Shown: positions 16,631-29,160 of the stretch, one piece after another | How positions within the stretch are numbered: the stretch's first letter is position 1 | Layout: each line of letters begins with the position of its first letter | From: Planctomycetaceae bacterium | Lineage (GTDB): Bacteria > Planctomycetota > Planctomycetia > Pirellulales > Pirellulaceae | Direction: 5' to 3' | Assembly (NCBI GenBank): GCA_027487485.1 | Contig: JAIYDN010000008.1 | Coordinates: 60,034 to 124,033 of the forward strand | Length of the DNA stretch: 64,000 bases | Notes under the pieces: generated by a model | Databases searched by the model: none | What the model saw: only the letters and a program-made list of their open reading frames with translations | Told to the model about the DNA's origin: nothing | Position numbers and translations under genes: made by a program

Positions 16631-19167
16631 CGTCGATCGGACTTGTTGTTGGTTGCCAGAAAACGGGTCGATTCTTCTTCCAAAAGATCAGCATCGCTAC
16701 CCACGCATTTCACTTCGGTTCGGAATCGATGCACTCCCGATTTCGAAGCCTCTGCGACAACTTTCAAAGTGAGTTTCTCGCTGGGTTTGATCGTTGCGAC
16801 AGGATTGAAAATCGCCTGTCCTGGTACAATCCGTCCGGCACCACCCTCCAATCGAATCGGTTCGACACCTTCTGAAAACTGTGCGACCACTTCGACCTCT
16901 GAGGCCGCTTTCTTACCGCGATTGGTGATGACAATTTCATAAACAACGGGCTGGCCAACAGGTGCAGGTGCAACAGGGTCGGTCACCGCAAGGTGCAGGT
17001 CTGCGATCGAATCAATACTGGTAAGAATCGTTGCGTTCACGTCGTTGCTCGAGCTGCATTTTGCATCAAACTCAATCGCGTTTTCGCCAAGCTTGGTCAA
17101 AGTCATTCGCAATGGAATGCTCAGTTTTTGTTGAGGTTCGATTCGCTTGATGTCCCACTTTACGAATTCCCCGGAGCGTGTAGAGCCTGGAGGAAGAGTG
17201 ACACTTTCGGAACCTGGAGGCAGTTTGATTTTGCATTCCACACCGACGGCGGCAATGGTGCCCGTATTCGTTAACTCCAGTTCGTAGTCCGTAGGGCTGC
17301 CTTGATAGAACTCCGAAGGTCCAAACCAGGTCGCTACCAATTCGGATTGGCGAACTTGAACATCCACAGCGCTTTGAGCTTTTAGCTGCGAAATCGTGCT
17401 GAATGCAGACGCAACCACTGGCAATGTGCCCGATTGTTGAAAAGTCATCTCAACTTCCACCACGCGCTCCGCTCCTGCTGCCACGTCGCCAATATCGGAT
17501 TGATTGCTTCCATAAGGTTCTGCGGTCAGCGCGATCGAAACCGCTTTGACATCTGCGTTGCCTGGGTTCTTAACTCGAATGCGATATGTCTGTGGCTTAC
17601 CGAATTCGACTTCGGACGGCCCTTCAATCGCAACGGCCAACTGAGGTTGTTGTACTTGCAAAGGTAGCTCTGCCAACTGAGGCATCAACGTCCATTCCAA
17701 ACCTAGCGCGAAGTGCTCAGGCTTAGGAGACTGAAGGATCAATCGAAGATTCTTGGACTCGCCCGCTTCTAGCTGGTCCAATTGCCAAACAATGGCGTTC
17801 CCATCTTGATCGTTGTCCAATTGAGCTGTACCCGCCGAAGCAGAAAACTGTCCAACGGAAACATGAGTTGGAACAGCAACCCGAACAGCCAAGCCATTAA
17901 GTGGACTGCGACCATCGTTCTTGGCCACAACGTCATAGCTGGCTTCTTGATTGACCAAAAGAGCAGAGGGTCCGTTCACATTGACCTTGACGCTGGGAAC
18001 CGACATTTCATGGCGAAGCATAGAAGAAGATGCAGAACCAGCCGCGGGCCGATCCTCGTTACGTGGTTCGGTACCACGTTGTTCTGTGCTGCGTCGTTTC
18101 ACTTCCGAGGCCACGTTGGTAGAGCGATTAATCTTCGGCAGTTCATCGTTCTCCATTGCCTCAGACGGGGCTGGCTCCTGCGCGGATGGAGCGGTCGGTT
18201 TGGCCGTGGTACTGGCCGTCGCATTGGAATCGTCTTGTGTGTTCAAAGTGCTCACGTCGGGAGCCAATGGTTTTGCAATCGTAGCAGCGGAATTCGAGTC
18301 ACCTAGGTCAAGCAAGTTCTTTGCCTTCGAAGCTGCCGAGGAAGCAGTCGCTAAGGCCTTCTCCTTCACATTGCTTGCTGCTGATTGGCTTCTTTTAGCA
18401 ACAGCCTCGTGAAGGCTAGGCTTGTCTGAAACGATCGGACTGGGCGACTCTGAAATCACAGCATTCGATGCTGTTCGACGAGACGTCGAACTTGATTCGA
18501 GCTTTACCGACTCGCTCTGGGTTTTGGCCGTTACGTCAGATTGTGTAATGTGATTTTCCGGTTTGGCTCGTACCGCCGGTGCCTTGATCATGGCGGGCTG
18601 TGAATCGCTTTTCGGCCTGGCGAGTGGTTTCAGCGCTGGTTCGCCACCAACGATGGGAGCTCGACCGGAATTGGATTGAATTGGAAAAAGGGAGGGTTCT
18701 TCCACTTCAACCGATAAGTCGTTAGTTGCGCGATCGCGACGTTCTTGTGCCCTGGATTCCTGTGCCCTTGTTAGGTTGCGAAAAGGCTCGCGAGGCAACC
18801 GAGGAGGCGATTTGGGCATCACATCTTCAACATCCATGCTCTCTGCAATTTCAGCTTCACTGGGCGCTCGAAAAGCTTTTGTGAAGGACTTGAGCGGAAC
18901 CATAAAGCCCCCGCGGTTCCCTTTGGCTGCAGTGGTGGTCGCCGGAACTTTGGGTTTCGAAGCAGTCGGCGATGGTTTTTTCGTGCTAGGACCGAACATC
19001 CGAGAGAAAACACTTGTTGTCTTGGCAGACTCGGCGGACTTGGAATCTTCGGAATCGTCAGAGTCATCTTGTCCGGCACAAGGGGCAGCAACCATCAACA
19101 ATGTAAAAAACACTGCGAATGCTCGCATCCACTGCGATTGCGACTCGATTTTTGAAGAGCAAAACAT
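16627..19167 (-). CDS. Exported protein with repeated DUF11/CARDB-like beta-sandwich domains
   Basis: ATG 19167 has GGAG eight nucleotides upstream. It opens with a basic stretch and a hydrophobic segment ending in AAPCAG (about residues 18-32), a signal peptide. Residues about 35-420 are low-complexity Ser/Ala/Pro/Lys-rich linker. The C-terminal half (about 430-840) holds four related units of about 100 residues, with recurring starts such as VNVNGPSALLVNQEASYDVV, VAIEGPSEVEFGKPQTYRIR, VATWFGPSEFYQGSPTDYEL and LAVTDPVAPAPVGQPVVYEI. Each resembles the DUF11 Ig-like fold found in surface proteins. 846 aa in all. Function unknown; probably an envelope protein. The frame extends upstream to 19380 without coding character. 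Confidence 0.78.
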   Translation of the reverse strand: MFCSSKIESQSQWMRAFAVFFTLLMVAAPCAGQDDSDDSEDSKSAESAKTTSVFSRMFGPSTKKPSPTASKPKVPATTTAAKGNRGGFMVPLKSFTKAFRAPSEAEIAESMDVEDVMPKSPPRLPREPFRNLTRAQESRAQERRDRATNDLSVEVEEPSLFPIQSNSGRAPIVGGEPALKPLARPKSDSQPAMIKAPAVRAKPENHITQSDVTAKTQSESVKLESSSTSRRTASNAVISESPSPIVSDKPSLHEAVAKRSQSAASNVKEKALATASSAASKAKNLLDLGDSNSAATIAKPLAPDVSTLNTQDDSNATASTTAKPTAPSAQEPAPSEAMENDELPKINRSTNVASEVKRRSTEQRGTEPRNEDRPAAGSASSSMLRHEMSVPSVKVNVNGPSALLVNQEASYDVVAKNDGRSPLNGLAVRVAVPTHVSVGQFSASAGTAQLDNDQDGNAIVWQLDQLEAGESKNLRLILQSPKPEHFALGLEWTLMPQLAELPLQVQQPQLAVAIEGPSEVEFGKPQTYRIRVKNPGNADVKAVSIALTAEPYGSNQSDIGDVAAGAERVVEVEMTFQQSGTLPVVASAFSTISQLKAQSAVDVQVRQSELVATWFGPSEFYQGSPTDYELELTNTGTIAAVGVECKIKLPPGSESVTLPPGSTRSGEFVKWDIKRIEPQQKLSIPLRMTLTKLGENAIEFDAKCSSSNDVNATILTSIDSIADLHLAVTDPVAPAPVGQPVVYEIVITNRGKKAASEVEVVAQFSEGVEPIRLEGGAGRIVPGQAIFNPVATIKPSEKLTLKVVAEASKSGVHRFRTEVKCVGSDADLLEEESTRFLATNNKSDRR

Positions 19168-19703
19168 ATCCAAAGCTCCATCCCATGCCGTATTCAACGA
19201 AATGACCCTTTCGGTACATCGGAAAAGGCCCAGGTGGGATTGAGCGGATTGGGGAAAATTTAACGAATTTTCCGATGGTGCGTGTTCAATTTTGCCTCGA
19301 TCCCGGCAAGCTGCGTGTCGCAAAACGCCTAAAACCTGCCGAAATGGATGAGTGCTAGCAGCCGCTGAAGTTGGTTTCACATGTCAACACCGAGGGATTT
19401 GGCATTGTTTTTCAGCTACACCCCTGCGGCGACAGACTCAATTTGCATGAACTTGAAAAAATATGGCGTCTGGCCTGCAATTTGCTTCTAGAGTGGTTCG
19501 TACGGGTCATAACTGGACCGAAGGCGTCTATAATCGTTGAATTGCCAAGTTTTTATTGGCGAATTCCCTTGCACAGAAATACGATTGATAGACTCCTCGG
19601 AAAAGTAGATGTCCGGGATCGGTTTCCAAGTCAAGCACCCTTAAATGGTTCGTTTATGTCTCTTTTCCGCCGCCACGTTCGAGCCAAATCGGAGCGAATA
19701 GCA
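19168..19703. other. Divergent intergenic region with an 8-bp inverted repeat
   Basis: 536 bp between two divergent exported-protein genes. GGAAAATT-TAACG-AATTTTCC (19253-19273) is a perfect inverted repeat 86 bp upstream of the DUF11-like start and could be an operator. TATAAT at 19529-19534 is a possible -10 for the VWA gene, but no good -35 lies 17 bp before it. Both flanking frames run into the region but show no domain there. Confidence 0.4.
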
Positions 19704-23978
<4,275 letters not shown>

Positions 23979-24025
23979 GCCAATCCCAACGTCTCAGCGG
24001 AGACGGCCGTCCAACATGATTCTAG

Positions 24026-24057
24026 AAAACCCGGAAGATCTCTTCCGGGTTTTTTTA
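24026..24057 (+). terminator. Rho-independent terminator after the VWA/STN-like gene
   Basis: AACCCGGAAG / CTTCCGGGTT forms a GC-rich stem with a 4-nt loop (ATCT), followed by a T-run on the + strand at 24050-24056. It lies 50 bp after the TAA at 23976-23978 and before the convergent plsC gene. Confidence 0.88.
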
Positions 24058-24095
24058 TTTCTCTCTACTACAATTTGAAGTTCGTCGCTGAAACT

Positions 24096-24755
24096 TTACT
24101 TTCGGCCGATCAGTTCCCGAGCTCGAAGATTCAGTCCGTTCAAACGTCGAGAAACTTCCTCAATGATTTCCGTATCGGACATGGTTGCATAGACGGCGCT
24201 CTGCAGGGGCTCGCCGACAGCCACGGCGATTGGCTTCCTGAGCGGTAACTTCGTGCCGCGAGGTAAACAATCGAAAGCGCCAACGATTGCAATAGGAATG
24301 AGTGGCACGTTGGATCGGCGAGCTACTGGAATAAAGCCTGGCTTGAGTTCCCTCACATTTCCGTCTTCGGTTCTCGTGCCTTCGGGAAAAAGCAAAACCA
24401 GTTCCCCTGCCTGGAGGCGTTTCAGCATCTCGCGCAATCCGGCAAGCCCTCCTTTTTCGCGATCAATCTCGATGGCGTCTAGAACACGGATTAGGAAACC
24501 AAAAACAGAGTTCTTAAAAAGTGTTTTCCTGGCCAGGTAGTTCAAACGCCGATTCGAAATCAAGCCAATCAGAACCGGATCCAGAACGGATTGATGCGTG
24601 GACAGCAACATTCCGCCCCCCTCCACATCCAAGTAATGTCTCCCCTCGGCGCGAAAACCAAAACCAACGGCCGCGATCATTCGAGATGTGATTCGAACAA
24701 ATCGATAGAAGAGCTGTTTTGCGATCCGCGAGGGGGTGTTGTTCGAAGGAGTCAT
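24096..24755 (-). CDS. plsC: 1-acyl-sn-glycerol-3-phosphate acyltransferase
   Basis: PlsC adds the second acyl chain to lysophosphatidate at the inner membrane. The catalytic HxxxxD motif is His54-Asp59 in STHQSVLDPV. The glycerol-phosphate-binding motif FPEGTR is at 123-128, and VPLIPIAIVGAF is the usual later block. 219 aa is a normal length. The gene starts 14 nt after the cmk stop, so the two are co-transcribed; a cmk-plsC pair is common in bacteria. Confidence 0.88.
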   Translation of the reverse strand: MTPSNNTPSRIAKQLFYRFVRITSRMIAAVGFGFRAEGRHYLDVEGGGMLLSTHQSVLDPVLIGLISNRRLNYLARKTLFKNSVFGFLIRVLDAIEIDREKGGLAGLREMLKRLQAGELVLLFPEGTRTEDGNVRELKPGFIPVARRSNVPLIPIAIVGAFDCLPRGTKLPLRKPIAVAVGEPLQSAVYATMSDTEIIEEVSRRLNGLNLRARELIGRK

Positions 24756-24769
24756 TGTGGCTGGATCAG

Positions 24770-25465
24770 TTATTGGCTGTTGGATAAAGGCTCGTTGCGA
24801 TTCAATCCAAGCAGGACTGATCTTCGTTGGTCGACGATCTGCACGAGCTTGTCCAAGACTTCATCTTCGGACATGCCGTCGGTACAAACCATGATGGAAT
24901 CCACCGCCGGCCGTAAGCCCCCCTCGGGCCGCTGTGTGTCTTGGGAATCCCTTTGATTTTGAAGCTCCAGCACCTCTTCGAAGCTAACATCCACCCCCAG
25001 TTCCAGGAGCTGAGCGACCCGCCGTCGAGCCCTCTCCTCGGGACCAGCGGTTAAGAAAATCTTGCATTCCGCCATAGGAAACGCGACAGTCCCTTGGTCT
25101 CTTCCTTCCGTGACAGCGTCCTTGCCTTGTCCCCAGTTTCTTTGAGCATTTACCAGAATGGACCTGACCTGAACGTTATCCGCAATGGCTTGGATCGATT
25201 TGGTGACTTTCGGCGTTCGGATAGCCTCGGTCACGTTTTCTCCGTCAAGTTCCACGCAATGTGGACCCAAATTGATTTTCAAATCGCGGGCCAGTTCGGC
25301 TACAGATTCGACTTGGTCCAGCGAAATACCGCGGCGTAGGCAGGCCAAAGTAACACATCGGTACATTGCACCTGTGTCCAGAAAATCGAAGCCGAGTTGC
25401 TTCGCCAGTCGTTTTGCTACGGAGCTCTTTCCAGCCCCCGCGGGGCCATCGATCGTAACAATCAA
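24770..25465 (-). CDS. cmk: Cytidylate kinase, TTG start
   Basis: Phosphorylates CMP and dCMP with ATP. The P-loop GPAGAGKSS is at residues 7-15, and DFLDTGAMYRCVTLACLRRG is the CMP-kinase signature. TEGRDQGTVAFPMAECKIFL is the nucleoside-binding block and FLTAGPEERARRR the lid. The only usable start is a TTG at 25465: an in-frame stop lies 14 codons upstream with no ATG between. An AGGAG Shine-Dalgarno sits 7 nt before the TTG, which supports it. 231 aa, normal for the family. A 234-bp gap separates it from divergent sppA. Confidence 0.92.
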   Translation of the reverse strand: MIVTIDGPAGAGKSSVAKRLAKQLGFDFLDTGAMYRCVTLACLRRGISLDQVESVAELARDLKINLGPHCVELDGENVTEAIRTPKVTKSIQAIADNVQVRSILVNAQRNWGQGKDAVTEGRDQGTVAFPMAECKIFLTAGPEERARRRVAQLLELGVDVSFEEVLELQNQRDSQDTQRPEGGLRPAVDSIMVCTDGMSEDEVLDKLVQIVDQRRSVLLGLNRNEPLSNSQ

Positions 25466-25699
25466 TTGTCTCTCCTGAACATGCGTGAAGTGGGCTAACC
25501 CTTAGAAAGCAACCGTGGCCCTTAGGAAACACCCTTAGACTGCCCGATGAAACATCCACTTCACTGAGCGATCCTTGAGTTTAATCCATCAGGTCGTTTC
25601 TGTTGAGACTGTTTCTGCTCACCTAAAGCGGAACTTTGTGCCTATAATGGTTTATCCTCTTGAACTGAATAGATAACGATTTCACTTCAGCCGAAACGA

Positions 25700-27715
25700 A
25701 TGGCAATCAACCATATGCTAAACCACTTTGCACGTAATTTGCGTTATTCATTGGCCGCAGTTGGCCTGCTGACCATTTCCCTCGGGCTTGGTTCCGCCAA
25801 GGCCCAGCTGGAACAGCCCTCACCCCAGCCGGCTGCCCAGCCCTCCTCCGAGACTGTCATTAAGCCAGTCGAGGCGCAAACCCCGGAAGCCGCAAAGTCT
25901 CCCGAAGAAAAAGCCCCGGAAGCCAAACAAGAACCTGCCAAGAAGCCGGCCAAAGAAAAACTGCCACCTAAGAAGCAGCTTCGAGCGATCGCATTGAGCG
26001 GATCGTACGATGATTTGGCTCAAGCGGCCTCGTTCGATCCAACCAGTTTGCTGCTGGGAGGTGGTGTTGGGAAAAGCAAGTCGTTCTATCGATTGTGCGA
26101 TTACATCGATGAAATGGCCAACGAACCCAACCTAAGCCACGTTCTTTTTGATCTGTCCGATTCTGATATTGGTTTTAATTCAGCCCAGTTGGACGAGCTT
26201 GCACGGCGGCTTGAGAAGCTGAAGGCAAAAGGCAAAAAGCTCATTGCATGGCTGGAGAACGCCAGCAACGTTCACTTGTCGATCGCATCCAGTTGCGATG
26301 AGATTGTGATGGCCGACTTCGGCGGCGTTGATATGCCTTCCTCCGCTCTTGAAACCATGTTCTATCGTGACGCCATGGATTTGGTCGGGGTCAAAGCATC
26401 GATCGTAAGGGCAGGAGACTTTAAGGGTGCTGTAGAACCTTACACCAACCCCGTCATGAGCGAACATCTGAAGAACCACTATCTAGCGATGCTGGAATCG
26501 ATCAACGGTGCCCAGATCTCGCGAATTGCAAAAGGACGCGGTTTGACCACGGCCGCCATCAGAGACTTGCAAAAGAAACGCATGCTTCTCCCTGCCGAGG
26601 CATTAGCTGCCGGGCTTGTAACCAAGCTTGCTCCGTATGGCTCGATGCGAACCACGGTTCAAGAGTCTGCAGGAAAGGACATCGAATGGACGACGCCAAA
26701 AGCAAAACCCAAACGAGATATCTCGTTTTTTGAATTGATGAGCAAGGCAATGGCCGGCCCCAAGGAAGCTCAACGCGTCAAGGAAGATTCGATTGCCGTT
26801 TTGCATTTGAGCGGCTCGATCATGGATGGCAAGCAAGCGTCGCCAGGTGAAATCATCTCCGGACCTACCGTCAAGGCGATCGAGGAACTCACTCAAGAAG
26901 ATCGGGTCAAAGGTGTCGTCGTACGCATCAATTCGCCCGGCGGAAGTGCGACTGCAAGCGAAGCGATTCGCCAAGCCTTGGACCAATTGGCCAAAAAGAA
27001 GCCGGTCGTCTTTTCTATGGGAGAAATGGCAGCCTCCGGAGGATATTGGATCACTTGCATCGGGCAACCCATCTACGCCGAACGGGGCACCATCACTGGC
27101 TCCATTGGTGTGTTCTCGCTGAAACTGAGTCTTGGGACAATGCTCCGCCGAGTTGGTGTGCATGTGGAATCGGTGTCTTTGGATGAGTCGGCCTCTTCGA
27201 ACGCAATCGATCGAGCCTGGTCCGATGCGGAGATTGCTAACATGCAACGATTTATCGACGATGTTTATCATCGGTTCCTGTCCATTGCCAGCAAGTCGCG
27301 AAACATCCCTGTTGAGAAGCTTCAAACACTTGCCGGTGGACGTGTATGGTCGGGTGAGCAAGCCAAGATGCATGGATTGGTGGACGAGCTGGGTGGTGTG
27401 GACGACTGCATCGCTGTCGTTGCAAAGAAATCCGGAATCGAAAAGTTCAAAATCCTTTCGAAGCCGGAACCCGCAAGCGGATTTGATCTGTTCCGTATGC
27501 TCGACGATTCCGGGGACGGAGATATTGATATTGGGTTGAACGGCGCATTTAAAGAAGGTGCATTTGCCGAATGGGAATCCAAGCTGATTGGCCTAATGGG
27601 ACATCGAGGCTTCCGTTTCAATACCACCCTATCCCTGCTTCGCGATGCGTTTCAAAGCAAATCGGGGCAGCCTAAGATCTGGGCGCTTATGCCGCAAGAA
27701 CTGAATGTTCGTTAA
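25700..27715 (+). CDS. sppA: Signal peptide peptidase SppA, long (two-domain) form
   Basis: Two S49 domains in 671 aa, like E. coli SppA (67 kDa). The first contains the general-base Lys in VRAGDFKGAVEPYTNPVMSE. The second contains the nucleophile Ser in MGEMAASGGYWITC, followed by RGTITGSIGVFSLKLSLG. The N-terminus has a basic segment and a hydrophobic helix ending GSAKAQ, then an unusual 60-residue Pro/Glu/Lys-rich linker. The enzyme degrades cleaved signal peptides in the membrane. A TATAAT at 25643-25648 lies 52 bp before the ATG as a possible -10. The stop overlaps the start of the histidine kinase gene. Confidence 0.9.
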   Translation: MAINHMLNHFARNLRYSLAAVGLLTISLGLGSAKAQLEQPSPQPAAQPSSETVIKPVEAQTPEAAKSPEEKAPEAKQEPAKKPAKEKLPPKKQLRAIALSGSYDDLAQAASFDPTSLLLGGGVGKSKSFYRLCDYIDEMANEPNLSHVLFDLSDSDIGFNSAQLDELARRLEKLKAKGKKLIAWLENASNVHLSIASSCDEIVMADFGGVDMPSSALETMFYRDAMDLVGVKASIVRAGDFKGAVEPYTNPVMSEHLKNHYLAMLESINGAQISRIAKGRGLTTAAIRDLQKKRMLLPAEALAAGLVTKLAPYGSMRTTVQESAGKDIEWTTPKAKPKRDISFFELMSKAMAGPKEAQRVKEDSIAVLHLSGSIMDGKQASPGEIISGPTVKAIEELTQEDRVKGVVVRINSPGGSATASEAIRQALDQLAKKKPVVFSMGEMAASGGYWITCIGQPIYAERGTITGSIGVFSLKLSLGTMLRRVGVHVESVSLDESASSNAIDRAWSDAEIANMQRFIDDVYHRFLSIASKSRNIPVEKLQTLAGGRVWSGEQAKMHGLVDELGGVDDCIAVVAKKSGIEKFKILSKPEPASGFDLFRMLDDSGDGDIDIGLNGAFKEGAFAEWESKLIGLMGHRGFRFNTTLSLLRDAFQSKSGQPKIWALMPQELNVR

Positions 27716-29156
27716 TGGGTCAAGTACCATTAGTTTGACGAAACGCTCACTTCGTTTTCAATTTTTGTTTCCCATGGTCATTGCAATCGCAGTGACCGCG
27801 TTGGGGGTCATGTTCGTTTCTAAGTGGGCGTCCGATACCGCTTCGAGGCGTACGTCTTTGAAGCGTTTGCTCTCGACCGGCGACCTCTGCACCAACGCAG
27901 CCTACCCGTTAACACCATCTGTTTTGACTCAGATTCAAGATCTGTCAGGGCTAATGGTAGCTACCTATACGGATTCCGAGGGTTCCGAAGTCTTATCGAT
28001 CCAGGCTGCATCTAGTCGCTTCCCGAGCTCAATGCCGCCTAACCGTGTGACGAATCTTGCGAAGCAGGGGCCCGGTCTTCAACAAATCCAGCTCGCTTCG
28101 GAAGGCAACTACAACGCGATTTTTCTCTCAATTCCAGAATCGAGTTCGGTAAAGCGTTCGCGTTTTTTGGTGTTGCTGGAAAATGCTTTGGATTCGCAGG
28201 CTACTTCGGTGCAGGCGTTTGTTTTGCCGCTAGCGACCGGCATCTTTGCCTCATTGGCCATTGCCTTGGTTGCCGCGATGGTTGCCAATCGTATCGGCTC
28301 GCGAATCGAGTCGCTAGATGCTCATGTTCGATCCATCGCCGATGGCACTTTTCGATTGGAGACGCCGCAAGGGCCTGTCGATGCAATTCATTCACTGCAT
28401 CAATCGGTGAATACGATGAGTGTGCAGTTGGAGCGATCCATGGGGCAGATTGTGAAAGCCGAACGAACGCGTTTGATCAATCTAATGGCGAGCGGACTTT
28501 CGCATGAGCTCCGCAATCGGTTGACGGGAGCAAGACTGGCCATTCAAACATGCCAATCGACTGGCGATTTTGAAGAAGGACTTCCAATCGCACTCAAACA
28601 GATGCAACTTGCCGAAGAGACGATTCAGCGTCTGTTGACCATCAGTACTACGAAAACAGACCGGTCAGAACCAGCGTTATCGGCCATGCAAATTGTGGAT
28701 GCCGTAGTTCAATTGACTCGGCCTATTGCAATGCATCAAAACGTAGATTTCGAGATTAGTCCCCAGCCTTCTGATGGAACGAGTTCGCATGAATTCGATT
28801 GCGATCGAGTTTCGGTTGGTCGTGGAGCGTCGGTTGTAAGCGCCTTGATCAATCTGGTCTTGAATGCGATTGAGGCTGCAGGCCCAGGTGGGAAGGTTTG
28901 TTTCCTGATGCAGAAGGTTTTAATCGGGGACATACCGATGCTTCGGTGGACTGTGATCGATGACGGACAGGGGCCGACACAGAGTGTTGCAGATTCTATG
29001 TTCGAACCTTTTTTTACGACGAAACGGGAGGGTGTTGGATTGGGGTTAGCCATGAGCAAGCAAGTTGCAGAGGGGCAGCAGGGAACGCTCAGCTGGGAAA
29101 GACGCGACAGTACCACTCGATTCATGATGGATGTTCGGCCGATATCGTGGGAGTAA
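27705..29156 (+). CDS. Membrane sensor histidine kinase
   Basis: A 483-aa protein with two membrane segments (about 18-38 and 172-194) flanking a roughly 130-residue periplasmic sensor region, then a HAMP-like linker (195-245). The phospho-acceptor His267 is in GLSHELRNRLTGAR; the Asn-Arg after the His region resembles NtrB/HPK4-type kinases. The ATPase domain has NLVLNAIEAAG (N box), DDGQGP (G1), FFTTKREGVGLGLAM (F and G2). The first ATG at 27705 lies inside the sppA 3' end (11-nt overlap). The response regulator starts 4 nt after its stop, so all three genes are probably one operon. Confidence 0.88.
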   Translation: MFVNGSSTISLTKRSLRFQFLFPMVIAIAVTALGVMFVSKWASDTASRRTSLKRLLSTGDLCTNAAYPLTPSVLTQIQDLSGLMVATYTDSEGSEVLSIQAASSRFPSSMPPNRVTNLAKQGPGLQQIQLASEGNYNAIFLSIPESSSVKRSRFLVLLENALDSQATSVQAFVLPLATGIFASLAIALVAAMVANRIGSRIESLDAHVRSIADGTFRLETPQGPVDAIHSLHQSVNTMSVQLERSMGQIVKAERTRLINLMASGLSHELRNRLTGARLAIQTCQSTGDFEEGLPIALKQMQLAEETIQRLLTISTTKTDRSEPALSAMQIVDAVVQLTRPIAMHQNVDFEISPQPSDGTSSHEFDCDRVSVGRGASVVSALINLVLNAIEAAGPGGKVCFLMQKVLIGDIPMLRWTVIDDGQGPTQSVADSMFEPFFTTKREGVGLGLAMSKQVAEGQQGTLSWERRDSTTRFMMDVRPISWE

Positions 29157-29160
29157 ACCA

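Noticed and set aside
19529..19534. TATAAT as promoter of the VWA/STN-like gene
   Set aside because: No -35-like hexamer at the right distance, and the motif is short enough to occur by chance, so it is mentioned only as a possibility.
19371..19703. N-terminal extension of the VWA/STN-like protein
   Set aside because: The internal ATG at 19704 has a GGAG ribosome-binding site and is followed at once by a signal peptide, which would be buried in the longer form.
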